Part shown: positions 10,997 to 22,408 of the stretch, piece after piece | Layout: each line of letters begins with the position of its first letter | Numbering within the stretch: the stretch's first letter is position 1 | Source of the DNA: Eustoma russellianum | Lineage: Eukaryota; Streptophyta; Magnoliopsida; Gentianales; Gentianaceae | DNA length: 64,000 nt | NCBI GenBank assembly: GCA_036186865.1 | Contig: AP025045.1 | Location: forward strand, 20,509,638 to 20,573,637 | Reading direction: 5' to 3' | Translations under genes and position numbers: made by a program | Notes under the pieces: model-generated | Told to the model about the DNA's origin: nothing | Seen by the model: only the letters and a program-made list of their open reading frames with translations | The model's database searches: none

Positions 10997-12393
10997 ATGG
11001 AGGATGATATAAGAGACAATTATCATGCATTGATAGTTTCCTTACGTCACGCTTACTTCAATTTTGGAATTGCATATGAATTACGTGAGTGATGATTCTA
11101 GTGTTTACCTTGAGGATGATTCTTATGATGATGATGTTGAAACATCCATTGTTACACATGTCATGCATGATGATGAAGCTGATGTACCTGAAGAGCATGA
11201 CTTGCATGATGAGTGTCTTGATTTGTATAATCCTAAATTGTTTGAATCTTGTTTGTTTGAATTGGATTCAAGTAATGATGTTGTCTTGCATTCTAAAGTG
11301 CATGAACTCGATAAGAAATTGCATGTTGGTTTCCGTGATGATTTGCAAGTTGTTACACATAATCATTTTGTGATGCGTGAGAAATTTGACTTGGGATCCT
11401 TATTTGCTGAAATTGAGCTTACTATAGGTAGATTATTTGATGTGCATACTACTTTATTTGATGATAAGTGCTTGCATGATAATGTTGAAGTCGATCTTGA
11501 TTGTAAGAAGTTCTTAGAACGTATATTTGACATTCGAAAGAAACTTGTAGCACAAAAGGGACGTAATTCTGAGATCCTTACAGAAGTAGAACAAAAGGTG
11601 CATAGATTAGACATTCGTAATAAATTGCAAGGCCTTAGGAGACTTGTTGATGTTTATTGTGCTCATATGCATGAGAATGATTTGTGTGAGTAAACTAATG
11701 AGCTTGAATCTAGAGTTGTTTGTGCTACACATGATTCACATGATTTGCCTGATTTACATGCCGATTTACATGATGATTTATGTGATATTTTGAGTGGGAA
11801 TAGTGATGATTTAGGTCATGAACATGATAATGTTGAGAAGTGTGAATGGGTTGTTTATAATAATCCTTTGTTTGAGATGCTTGATAGTGACCTTCCATCA
11901 CTTGAAAATTCTAATTGGTATGAGTATGAATCTAAAATTCCACTTGAAGTTTAGTTGTAAGCTGATTTTAGTGATGATAATCTGGATGTTAGTTATGATT
12001 TACGTTTTGTTGAGCATGCTAGTTCATATAACTCTAATTTGGAATTGCTAAGGAACATACAAGGTACATTGTTATTCCTAATATTTTACGTACTTTTGCT
12101 TTCATGCATGATACATATTATGTGACGAATTCGCTTCCTATCTTGCGTGTACATCCTAAACACATTCGAAGGAGGTCTCCGTTGATGCATGTTCATGTAG
12201 AGTTAAGTGCTTCTATGTCATTGTGTACATGTTTTCACATTGAGTTAGTCATTCATCCTAAGCATGTTAGACTCAAGTTATGCATTACCATTACACTTTT
12301 TTTGTCTACATTTGCGTCTTGCAATGTTTTTGAGTTGTTGGTAGAGTATATCCTTTATCTATTTGAGTGTTTAGTTTCGAGGTCGAATCTTTT
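10997..12393 (+). pseudogene. Unrecognised acidic His/Asp-rich ORF, broken; possible 3' accessory or env-like ORF
   Basis: I do not recognise the family. An ATG at 10997 opens a short frame that stops at 11091. A second frame, with a first ATG at 11076, is open to 11693 and, past that single TAA, on to 11954. It is rich in Asp, Glu and His (repeats such as HDDEADVPEEHDLHDE) with a charged, possibly helical stretch around DIRKKLVAQKGRNSEILTEV. Further decay follows, and from 12104 another frame shows a hydrophobic run (LCITITLFLSTFASCNVFEL at about 12281-12340) near the C-terminus. It lies just upstream of a polypurine tract, the place where plant env-like ORFs occur, and a splice-acceptor-like site precedes it. 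The env-like reading is inference only. Confidence 0.4.
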
Positions 12394-12394
12394 T

Positions 12395-12408
12395 GAGAAG
12401 AGAGGGAA
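12395..12408 (+). other. Probable polypurine tract
   Basis: gagaagagagggaa is followed by tgatgaggct, the possible start of an LTR. The sense-strand peptide SRSNLFEKRGNDE across it resembles the pol tail found before the 3' LTR in some plant Gypsy elements (recalled family feature). Confidence 0.45.
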
Positions 12409-14438
12409 TGATGAGGCTCAAGGATCCATATTCAAACATATTCCTAAAATGAAGTATTTTTCACGATCTACAACTTTTATGAAGACTGCAAGCGCTAATT
12501 TGGACACTATCCTACTGCAAACATCGTTTGAAGTTTCGAGCAGTTTTGTAATCCAATGTAACTTAGGTTTTTGGAGTCCTACTTGTATTAGGAGTCTTAA
12601 CTCGACCCTTTCTTTGTTTTAGACTAGTTTTTCAGTTTCTGCGATTTGATGTCATAACAATGAAGTAAGGGTTGGTGGGAACGGTGGACAATCACATCTT
12701 GCATTAGGTGTTGCATTAGGTTGTTAGTTTGCATCATTTAAGTTTCATTTGCTTAAGACTAGGTTTAGGTCATTCATGGAGTCTTTAGCCTTGTTTATAG
12801 TCAGTTATTGATGTTGTTTGAATGTTTGTAGGAGTCGCATGAGCTTGGAATGGCGTTTGCTTGAGCAAGAAGCAAAGCTAAAAACGAGAGTTTCTAGAGC
12901 GTGACACAGCTCCGGTATTTTGGCTATATCTTTTCAACGATTAATCCAAATCTCTTGAGTTAAATTAGATATGAAAGATAAAAGATATAGATACAACTCT
13001 TATTTCTGTTGCTTTTCCCAAATTCGGAGCCGAAGATATCTAGAATTCATGATAAAGTTGAGTGATGCTGAAACTCGTATCCTGATGATACCTGAATTTC
13101 AAATGGTTATCTCTCTTTAAATACTTATCCAAATGAGGTGATATCAGAGCCTAAATTCAATTATTTTTCACGATCTACAAATTTTATGGGGACTTCAAGA
13201 GCTACTTCGGATGCTATCATAGCGCAAACATCGTTTCAAATTTTGAACACTTCTGTAATCCGATGTGACTTAGGTTTTTGGAGTCCTACTTGTATTAGGA
13301 GTCTTAAATCTGACCCTTTCTTTGTTTTAGACTAGTTTTTCAGTTTCTTTGTTTTAATTTCATAACAATGATTTAAAGGTTGGTGTGAGGCGTGGAAATT
13401 CACATCTTGCATTAGTTGTTACATTAGGTTGTTAGTTTGCATCATTTAAGTGTCATTTGCTCAAGACTAGGTTTAGGTCATTCGTGGAGTCTTTGGTCCT
13501 GTTTATATTTAGTTTTTTATGTTGTTTGAATGTCTGTAGGTTTTGCATGAGCTTGGAATGGTGTTTGCTTGAGCAAGAAGCAAAGCTGAAAACGAGGGTT
13601 TCCTGCGCGTGACACAGCTTCGGTATTTTGGCTATATCTTTTCAACGGTTAATTTAAGTCTCCTAATTCTAATTGGATATGAAAGATAAGAGATAGAGCT
13701 ACAATTCTTAACTTATCGCTTTTCCCAAATTCAGAACGATGATATCTAGAATTCATGATAAAGGTGAGTGATGCTGAAATTCGTATCCTGATGACACCTG
13801 AATTTCAAACAGTTATCTCTCTTTCAATACTTATCCAAATGAGGTAATCTCAGAGCCTAAATTCAAGTATTTTTCACGATCTACACCTTTGATGGAGACT
13901 GCAAGAGTTACTTCGGACGCTATCATAGCGCAAACATCGTTTCAATTTTTGAACATTTTTGTAATCCTATGTAACTTAGGTTTTTGGAGTCCTACTTGTA
14001 TTAGGAGTCTTAAATACGGCACTTTCTTTGTTTTAGACTAGTTTTTCTGTTTCTTTGTGTCTATATAAAAAAACCTAGTTGTATATGATTACTTAAATTG
14101 TGTGTGAATTCGACCTATTGAGGTTCTTTCCTTGTGTTTTGTTTGGTTTCACCTAAACAAATCATAGCTAGATCCGATCAAGGTTGGAGCAAGTATAGTT
14201 GGGAAATCACACTCCAAGGAAAAGGAACGACTTGTTGGATTGGGAGATTTGAATTGCTTAATCATAGGTGTGTTATTTCAATTCTTGTCCAAGAAGGTGG
14301 TGATCACACCATTGTCCCACGCAAGGGTTTTTTAAAGGCGTTATTGGAGTTGAAAGAAGCGATCCGCCAAATCAGTACGATCCAAGATCGTATCTTCTGT
14401 GTTGTCCCAGTTTGTGTTGTTCTGCTTGTCTCACTTAG
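12409..14438 (+). repeat. Probable LTR of a decayed Gypsy-type element with internal duplication
   Basis: The block begins after the polypurine-like tract with TG and contains the 707-bp tandem duplication. A TATA-like ctatataaaaaaacc lies at about 14063, followed by a region resembling R/U5. I place the right edge at ...cttgtctca only tentatively. No partner LTR is present in the window, so this remains an inference. The open frame at 14134-14589 in this region shows no domain and is not called. Confidence 0.4.
12430..14085 (+). repeat. Tandem repeat, period about 707 bp, 2.3 copies
   Basis: The landmark ttggagtcctacttgtatta occurs at 12571, 13278 and 13984, spacings of 707 and 706 bp. Between landmarks, long stretches agree: the cacgatctaca phrase, tttagactagtttttc, the gagcttggaatgg(c/t)gtttgcttgagc phrase, and gatatctagaattcatgata. 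Copies 2 and 3 resemble each other more than copy 1. Confidence 0.88.
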
Positions 14439-14627
14439 CTGGATCAAAGCCTCGAAAAATGAGTGGAGTATCTCTCACGTAAAGTGTGTCTGTGGATGTG
14501 GAACAGGTTCAGGTGGTGATAGTGTCTGCTCTGAGGCTGATCAGAACGCCTGTGAGGAAGATGATGGATTCTGTCGTGTCGTGTCGTGAAGCCATCCTAT
14601 TTCAAACAGTTAGGTTGACGCAGTCAG

Positions 14628-14673
<46 letters not shown>

Positions 14674-14950
14674 TAATATTTTAGGTTTCAGTGTGCTATT
14701 CATATTCTGAGGGAGACAGTCTAAGTATGTGATTCTAATTTAGGTCAGCCGCCACTAAGGGGAACAGGACTATTCAAGATAATTTCACTAACCCATTCTA
14801 GGGAAACTATTCTAAGGTTGTCGCACTCAATCTAACGTCATATGCTTAGACTATACGATCTCAGCATAAATTCTACAATCGTAAATTTTGTCACAGCCTA
14901 TTACAAGTCGTTGCTCAATTTATGTTGCCCGCTGTGGATCTGGAGCCTTG
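14439..14950 (-). mobile_element. Internal leader and possible gag start of minus-strand Gypsy element F
   Basis: Read on the minus strand from the PBS, the leader gctccagatccacagcggg resembles the post-PBS leaders of B and C. Further on (about 14560-14480) a proline-rich stretch (SPPEPVPHPQTH) resembles the Pro-rich gag N-termini of B and C. Stops and the (AT)n tract break it. The left boundary is unclear. Confidence 0.45.
14630..14669. repeat. (AT)n microsatellite
   Basis: An uninterrupted run of about 20 TA dinucleotides. Confidence 0.97.
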
Positions 14951-14964
14951 GCTCTGATAGTACC
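14951..14964 (-). other. Primer binding site, element F
   Basis: The minus strand reads ggtactatcagagc directly after the LTR end. The initiator-Met tRNA match has changes (tactatcagagc for tggtatcagagc). Confidence 0.75.
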
Positions 14965-15959
14965 TGTAGCGCCCTGCACAGGACTAGGGCCTCGGCACGG
15001 TGCACTCGTCGCACTCTTCTACGAGAAGTACAAGGTGTGGATGACATTCCTATGTATGTCAACATAAACATGTATCGAAATCGTGGAAGCATCATAAATA
15101 TACAAAGCGTAATCGACATGCGTCATAAAGAAAACTAAATCCGACTACAACTAAAATATTTCCAGTATAAAGTCATGGTACAAGTCTGAAATATCGTAAA
15201 TGAAACTACATAATCCGGGCCCATAATTGTTCACGGATGATCTACCCTCGAGTCATTCTCATCGGTATCTGAACTAAGCCTTGAGCCTCTATAATGATGT
15301 AAATAGGGGTGAGCATAACGAATCGCTGAGCAAGTATTTCCGTTTAGGTTCGTCATGTAGATCATGCATGGTAGAAGGCAAATACAAACACATCCGGTGA
15401 AAATAATAAGTATGTAATGCATCTCGGTATCAAAAATGTAAGAACATATAAGATAAATCATGGCAATCACATATAGATAGGTAAACTGCGGAAATGTAAA
15501 GTCATAGAGCAAATTTATTTATTTTCGTATTTCTTTTCTTCTTACGTAGGTATTGAAATATTTATCTGGTGTCTTGTATTAAATTTCTGTGTCTATATCT
15601 ATGCCCAAGTCCTGCTCTAACCAGTCATCTTCTGTCTAGTAGGGGTCTAAGCATATGTCTAGTAGGGTGACTGGGTAAACATGCGTATGCTCTTATGATG
15701 AAAAATCATGCATTGTTTTTTTAGAAAACTTCTTAAAACATAAATGTTTCTGTAATCCATGCATCAAATCTGTCACGGCTGTGTGCATAACATAACCTAC
15801 ACGAACGGTACACAAGAAACACCAACTGAATTACCCATGTAGTGCTAAATACTGACCATGAATCTCAATGGTCCAACTATGGTGTTACATCATCGTACAT
15901 AAATATAATGGTGAAGTGTTTTGGCCGAGAATCCTGGGTCCCATACACGGTGTTACACT
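14965..15959 (-). repeat. 5' LTR of element F, 3' 995 bp, cut by Copia G
   Basis: On the minus strand it ends in cagggcgctaca, like LTRs A and C. The terminal region shares the order of landmarks seen in the other Gypsy LTRs: a gtgcaccg-type word near the end, and the tacttgct ... ctcaccc block at about 15305-15335. It stops at 15959, where the Copia LTR begins. acact at 15955-15959 is the likely target-site copy; its partner is not found because the far end of G is truncated. Confidence 0.75.
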
Positions 15960-18900
15960 TGTAGGATCTGCAAGGCACCACTAGAAGGGGGGGGGGGTTG
16001 AATAGATGGTGCGGAAAGTGTGCTTTTTAAAATTTCTTTAAACCTAACCAATTCAAGTTCTGAAAACAGATTATGTTTTCAGGACCAGTTTTAAAACGTT
16101 TTCAAAACTAGGTTAGAGATCTCCAAAAATTATGAAATTTTGAGAGAACTTAGCCTCAGATGTTATGAGGGTCCCCTAAAAATTTCAAATCAAAATCCAA
16201 CCTTTAACCCCTTCAAAAACCGTTGGCACTCAGATTGTGCAAATCTGCCAGAAACGGTAGATGGTTTTGAAAAATTAATTTCTATTTGTGTGAATGTCCA
16301 AATGATCTGAAAATTTGGCCAATAACTCCTCACACACTATATTTAAATGGGTTGAAACAGTTTTTGAAAATTCTTTTGGGAAGTAGGTCAAATACAACCA
16401 AAGTCTCAACCTTTGCAAGTCTGAAAATCAGACTGCACTAGTCTCAGAACTTTTGATGTTTGACTGACCTATACTTGTCCAAAAGGGTTGAAACTTGTGC
16501 CAAATTAACCCTAGAACGTTTATGTATGTTTCTGGAAATTTTTACAATTTTTTGAAAATCGTTTACTATTTTTATGAACGTGAACAAGATGAGTAACCAG
16601 TGCAGAAACTGAAAAGTAAATGCTGAAAGTAAATTGCACCAAGAAATTTATACTGGTTCGGTTATAAACAACCTACTCCAGTCTTCAAGGAACACCTTCC
16701 TTGGTTCACACTAATTTCACACACGCAGTACACCTTACCGCAGGGTTGATAGAGTTACACCTTAACTCCAACCCTTTACAAACCTTGTATTGCTAGTACA
16801 ATTTGCACGAACACCACCACCTCGCTAGAATGAAGATTGATCACACCTTGATCAATCTTTTACAAAGATGTATGAATGGTGGTTTCTATGAAGCCTATTC
16901 AAGAATGAAAGAAGTAAAGTACAATAGGCTTTTTACAAGAGAAGAAAGAAAGAAGATGTAGGAGAAAAGAGGCTTGGCACTTTGATCACTTTAGAATGCA
17001 AATCTTGGTGTTGTATTTGTTTGTTCTCCTCTTCTCCTTATAGCATGTACAGCCGTCCACCCCTATGCCTCTCCCCCTCTTGAAAATTTCCTTTTGAGTG
17101 CTTGAGAGAATGTGAGACATCATGGTGACAATGCTTTGCTTACTTGACATCATTCCATTGGACCATCATTTAGTCATTGCTTACTTGGCACCTCTTGATT
17201 GGCTCAATGTTGTCATCATTTTATGACATGGAAAATCTGAAATAACCACTTAATATTTGCCAAAAAATCAACACATAATACATTCCATAAATCAAGAGAT
17301 ATTCACATAAATTGTGAGACAAAAAATCCTTCCTATTCAAGTCATGAAAATCGGTCATAATGTCTTATTGCCATGCTGAAAATTCAGCATATGCATCACT
17401 CAATTCTATCAAGATAATACCAAACTTTCTTTGATTTTTTTCTTTATAAAATGAATCACAAAGTTATGGTAAGTATTTCTATCACATGAGAAATGAACTT
17501 GGACACTTCCAAGCTCACAAATTCGGCCAGCACACCCTTCACACATGCTGAAAATTTCAGCATGTGTGATATGTAGAATATCACACTTTTATTAATTTAA
17601 ATAATGTTCAAATCACTTCCATAACTCCTTCAATTTATCCTTTAATGAAAAATTGACAAAATATCTTGTCTTAATGATGAAGAATTCGGCCACCATATGT
17701 GTAACATGCTGAAATTTTCAGCATGTGACATAAGAGAGGTATATGTTGAATACTTACCTTTTGTAGCTTCTCTCTTTGATTTCTCAACATTGTATGATTG
17801 ATTCTTGACCAATAAACATGCCAACAAGGCTCCACATGTGCTCCATCTCAGCTGTAGTGACGTTTGAAAGTGTATATACATGTGCTGAAATTTATTTTTG
17901 CTAACTTTGTAAAATAGTGCACATTCAATAATACACACATGTAATATTCCAATCAGCCCTTAATTTAATTATCTAGAACACTTTAAGATGTATATTATAT
18001 GTAAAATGTGTCTAGATACGTGTCACATCATGGTCAAGAAAAACGTTCCATGTTGAGTGCGTAGAAAACTGAATTTTCGATATTTATCGATTACCCGATT
18101 TTTCTCTAATTTAAATTCCAACTTTTGCACATGATATATATTATGTTATACATAATATATATAATGTATACTTTAAATTTCAGCTCTTGGCTGATTTAAA
18201 AATGGTACCATAAACATGTGACAAAAATAAAATCATTTTGGCCTAAATGTAGAGTGATTTGTGTGTGCCAACATGGAAAGTATTTTTGGCTAATCACACC
18301 ATGTGTATCACGAAATTTTCATCAATTTTTGATGTATATAGGCTGGTCATTTATTTATGGCAAGTACGTGACACATTGGAGAAGTTTCGGTATTCGCCCG
18401 ATACGACAAATTTCGGTTTCGAACCTTTTATCGTGTCGTATTTAATTTGTCATCACCATATCTTATATCATATGATATAAGACCTGAATATACTCATAAA
18501 TATGAGTTAAGTATAGTGGTGTGACGTTAACGTACGTACATAAGATATATAACGTGTCGGTAGTACGTTGGAATACATGTGTATGTGCCTTTTATAAAAA
18601 ATCTGAAAATATAGTATATATATGTGTAAAAGGCGTGTGGAATGAATGTGGGGAGGAGGAGAAGACTTTCCTTCCATAGCCATGTTGCCTTTGTACCTTT
18701 TCCAAATGCATCTTCCTTTAATGAACTACTTAGTTTATTAAACTAAGCACTTCACTTAATGAACTACTTTAGTTCATTAATTGTGGCACCTGAAAATAGT
18801 ATAAACTCAACAAATGTTCGCCATATGATGTAAGCTTTAATGCTTCATGGCTCGTTAGTACGGCAACATAATATATAAGCTAAATAAGGCAAGTTATGCA

Positions 18901-19001
18901 TACATGTACACTTGTGTGTATATATATACTCAACGACTATATAGATATATATATATTCAAATTTCTTATTTTGAAATCACTCAAACCCTCTTATTTCTAC
19001 A
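15960..19001 (-). repeat. 3' LTR of Copia G (3042 bp)
   Basis: Bounded by tgtagg at 15960 and ctaca at 19001. The first 2.08 kb match 24374-26453. The rest (18043-19001) matches, in reverse complement, the LTR start of element H (about 27160-28090). A poly-G run of 12 at about 15990 differs in length from the partner LTR. A TATA-like tataaggag lies on the minus strand at about 17034-17042. Confidence 0.92.
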
Positions 19002-19014
19002 ATCTCCCCCTTTT
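19002..19014 (-). other. Polypurine tract of Copia G
   Basis: The minus strand reads aaaagggggagat, directly before the 3' LTR start tgtagaaataag. Confidence 0.88.
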
Positions 19015-19052
19015 GATGATTTTCAAAATAACTAGTGTACATGATTTAAGTG

Positions 19053-19190
19053 TTATCTCTCCCCCTTGAATTATGCACAGATTTTGAAATTTGAATTTTG
19101 AATTTCAAATCCGGCTCCCCCTTGATTCATGCAATTAGGATCAATCAGTGATCTCTCTCCCCCTTAAATCATGCTTCTCTCTCCCCCTTT
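19053..19190 (-). other. Four additional polypurine-like tracts upstream of the main PPT
   Basis: On the minus strand, aagggggaga-type tracts occur at about 19057-19067, 19115-19123, 19153-19166 and 19175-19190, each close to the main PPT in sequence. They fill the 250-bp gap between the pol stop and the LTR. Confidence 0.7.
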
Positions 19191-19251
19191 ATTTTGGAAA
19201 GTTAATCAAAAGATTCCTGTCAAAAAGGAAAGTAAATCAAATAATATCGCA

Positions 19252-22200
19252 TTAAATCACATCAACAGGAATCATGCCTAATTTAGAACGAAGAGATTCA
19301 AATGTGGCTTGATTTAAGGCCTTTGTAAATATATCCGCTACTTGTGATTCTGTGCGTACGTGATCTATGACAATATTACCATTGTTAACGTGATCACGAA
19401 GAAAATGATAGCGAACTTCTATATGCTTAGCCTTAGAGTGTAATACGGGGTTTTTAGACAAATTTATTGCACTCATACTATCACAATATATAGGAATTTT
19501 ATTTACGGTAATTCCAAAGTCCGAAAGTTGTTGTTTTATCCACAACAACTGTGTGCAACAAAGGCTAAGAGCCATATATTCAGCCTCAGTAGTGGACAAA
19601 GCAACACTTGCTTGCTTTTTGGAAAACCATGAAATAAGGGAATTTCCTATAAATTGGCAAGTTCCGCTCGTGCTTTTTCTATCTATCTTGCAGCCACCAT
19701 AATCTGCATCAATGTAAGCATGTAAGTCGAATGTAGAATCCTTATCATACCAAATACCTAAGGTGGGCGTGTGCTTAATATAGCGGAATATTCTTTTTAC
19801 CGCATTTAAGTGTGACACCTTAGGTTGACTTTGAAAACGAGCACACATGCATACGCTAAACATAATGTCAGGCCTACTAGCAGTTAAATATAGTAAAGAA
19901 CCTATCATAGATCGATATAATCCATTATCAACGTCTTTACCATGTTCGTCTTTGTCTAATTTAGTAGTAACACTCATAGGCGTGGGGGATGGTTTCAAAT
20001 TTTCAAAATTGAACTTCTTGATCATGTCATTTACGTACTTAGCTTGGCTTATATGAATTCCTTTACTCGTTTGCTTAATCTGCAAGCCAAGAAAATAATT
20101 AAGTTCACCAACCATAGACATTTCAAATTCAGCTTTCATACAATTTTCAAAATCTATAACAAGTCTATGTGAGGTAGACCCGAAAATAATGTCATCTACG
20201 TAAATTTGAATAATAAGTAAATCTGATTTTTCTTGTTTCAAAAATAGTGTACTATCTATAGTACCACGTTTAAAATTATTTTCTAAAAGAAAAGTGGAAA
20301 AACGATCATACCATGCTCTCGGCGCTTGCTTTAGGCCATATAGTGCCTTCTTTAGTTTGTACACGTGATCTGGATGTTTCAAATCTTCAAAACCGGGTGG
20401 TTGCTTCACGTATACTTCTTCTTGTATGAATCCGTTTAGAAAAGCACTTTTGACGTCCATTTGATATAATTTAAAATCTTTCAAGCAAGCAATAGCAAGT
20501 AAGAGTCGTATAGCTTCTAAACGTGCTACGGGTGCAAATGTTTCATCGTAGTCTATTCCTTCTTCTTGATTATATCCTTGAGCTACGAGTCTTGCTTTAT
20601 TTCTAACGACCTTTCCTTCTTCATTCATTTTGTTCCTAAATACCCACTTTGTGCCTATTATTGTCTTATATTGTGGTCGTGGCACTAAATCCCATACGTC
20701 ATTTCTAACGAATTGATTAAGTTCGTCATGCATAGCATCAATCCAAGATGAATCACTCAACGCATCATGCACATTTTTGGGCTCAATTTCAGAAATCATA
20801 GCATGAAATTCATTTATTTCATCCGAAGTGATTCTTCTACGTGGTCGCACACCGTGAGTAATGTCGCCTATGATGAGATCTTGTGGGTGATCTCTATGCC
20901 ATCTTGGTTGATTATTTTCTAATTTATCATGCATTTCTATATGATCATGCATTTCTAGTGTCTCATTCATCTCATGCATATCAAAAGAATCATTATCTTC
21001 ATCCAAAACGGGTTTCAATTCAAAATCATCGTCATATTCCTTATCTTTATCAATCTCTCCAAATTCATTGAATTTAACATGAATAGATTCTATGATTTGT
21101 CTAGTGAGAGGATCATAACATCTATATGCTTTTGAATTTATGGAATACCCAACAAAAATGCACTCAATTGATTTGGATTCAAATTTATCTAAATTATCTT
21201 TTGTATTCAAGACAAAGCATTTGCATCCAAACACACGAAAATAATCAATCTTAGGCATGCGATCATTCAAAATTTCGTAAGGCGTCTTGTTTATTTTCTT
21301 TCTTATAGATAGGCGATTTACAATACAGCATGCACAGTTTACGGCTTCCGCCCACAGAAATCTAGGCAATTTATTTTCGCAAAGCATGGTTCTAGCAATT
21401 TCTTGTAGTGTGCGATTCTTTCTTTCTACTACTCCATTTAATTGTGGAGTTCTAGGTGGCGAAAACTCATGTTTAATACCTTTTTCTTCACAAAACGAAA
21501 TCATCTCTTTATTTTTAAATTCACCGCCTCTATCGCTTCTTATTCTTTTCACATTTACGCCGTATTGATTTTCAAGTTGTTTAATTAATTTAGCGATTTC
21601 TACGGCGCTATCATCCTTATGTGCAAGAAATAAAGTCCAAGTATAGCGAGAGAAGTCATCAACAATCACGCATGCATAGTGACGCCCACCAAGGCTTGTA
21701 GTGCGACTAGGACCAAACAAATCGATATGCAATAGTTCTAGTATTCTAGTCGTGCTCATCTCATTTTTAGGCTTAAGTGACTCACGTGTTTGCTTGCCCT
21801 TTATGCAAGATTCACACAACTGAAAATTGTCTAAATCAAGCGTAGGCAATCCCCGTACTAGGTTCTTTCGTTGCAATTTTTCTAGTGTGGAAATACCTAT
21901 GTGTCCTAAACGTCTATGCCACAAATTCACATTGGGTTCATTTGACATAAAACATTTAACTTTGGCATCTACTACATCATCCATAGATAGTGTGAATATA
22001 TTTCCTTCACGTTTTCCTTTTAAAACGGTTTCTCCATTTTTATTTATTATATTGCAATAAGGGTGAGTAAAACACACATTGAAACCATTGTCACCAAATT
22101 GAGAAATACTAAGAAGATTGTAAGATAAGTTGCTTACCAAAAATACGTTGGAGATTTGAAGTGTATTCGGATTGCCAATCGTACCTTTTCCAATGATCTT

Positions 22201-22353
22201 CCCTTCATTGTTGTCTCCAAAGGTCACGGATCCGCCTTTTGTGACGTTCTTTAATTTGGAGAACAGGCTCGGGTCACCCGTCATGTGCCTCGAGCACCCA
22301 CTGTCAAGGAACCACTTTATTGATGTGTCTTTTGATGAGTGGTCTCCCTGCAA
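19252..22353 (-). CDS. pol: Copia pol polyprotein (PR-INT-RT-RH), element G
   Basis: An open frame of 1033 codons encoding the Copia polyprotein. The protease motif is LDSGCSRHMTG at residues 16-26. The GAG-pre-integrase zinc region has HRRLGH near residue 144 and CESC near 185. The integrase core carries HIDLFGP (about 211), RSDRGGEF (about 273) and VVERKN (about 309). RT runs from about 550, with the catalytic YVDDI near 718. RNase H follows with YIDADYGG near 885 and STTEAEYMAL downstream. Every motif I can check is intact. The first codon given is TTG, not ATG; the frame is open upstream to a TAA near 22395, so it is likely expressed as a fusion with Gag. It lies one base out of frame with gag. 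Confidence 0.95.
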   Translation of the reverse strand: MQGDHSSKDTSIKWFLDSGCSRHMTGDPSLFSKLKNVTKGGSVTFGDNNEGKIIGKGTIGNPNTLQISNVFLVSNLSYNLLSISQFGDNGFNVCFTHPYCNIINKNGETVLKGKREGNIFTLSMDDVVDAKVKCFMSNEPNVNLWHRRLGHIGISTLEKLQRKNLVRGLPTLDLDNFQLCESCIKGKQTRESLKPKNEMSTTRILELLHIDLFGPSRTTSLGGRHYACVIVDDFSRYTWTLFLAHKDDSAVEIAKLIKQLENQYGVNVKRIRSDRGGEFKNKEMISFCEEKGIKHEFSPPRTPQLNGVVERKNRTLQEIARTMLCENKLPRFLWAEAVNCACCIVNRLSIRKKINKTPYEILNDRMPKIDYFRVFGCKCFVLNTKDNLDKFESKSIECIFVGYSINSKAYRCYDPLTRQIIESIHVKFNEFGEIDKDKEYDDDFELKPVLDEDNDSFDMHEMNETLEMHDHIEMHDKLENNQPRWHRDHPQDLIIGDITHGVRPRRRITSDEINEFHAMISEIEPKNVHDALSDSSWIDAMHDELNQFVRNDVWDLVPRPQYKTIIGTKWVFRNKMNEEGKVVRNKARLVAQGYNQEEGIDYDETFAPVARLEAIRLLLAIACLKDFKLYQMDVKSAFLNGFIQEEVYVKQPPGFEDLKHPDHVYKLKKALYGLKQAPRAWYDRFSTFLLENNFKRGTIDSTLFLKQEKSDLLIIQIYVDDIIFGSTSHRLVIDFENCMKAEFEMSMVGELNYFLGLQIKQTSKGIHISQAKYVNDMIKKFNFENLKPSPTPMSVTTKLDKDEHGKDVDNGLYRSMIGSLLYLTASRPDIMFSVCMCARFQSQPKVSHLNAVKRIFRYIKHTPTLGIWYDKDSTFDLHAYIDADYGGCKIDRKSTSGTCQFIGNSLISWFSKKQASVALSTTEAEYMALSLCCTQLLWIKQQLSDFGITVNKIPIYCDSMSAINLSKNPVLHSKAKHIEVRYHFLRDHVNNGNIVIDHVRTESQVADIFTKALNQATFESLRSKLGMIPVDVI

Positions 22354-22408
22354 TGTGAAAAGGTGATTTAGATACCCTTTTAATTTTGGGTCCTTTCGAG
22401 TTAGTTAA

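Noticed and set aside
13138..13152. tgatatcagagcct, resembling a retrotransposon primer binding site
   Set aside because: It is part of the 707-bp tandem repeat. The next copy at about 13845 reads taatctcagagcct, and no LTR end precedes either one.
14134..14589. 151-codon open frame on the plus strand
   Set aside because: No recognisable domain. It overlaps the presumed R/U5 region and the minus-strand leader and gag-like sequence of element F.
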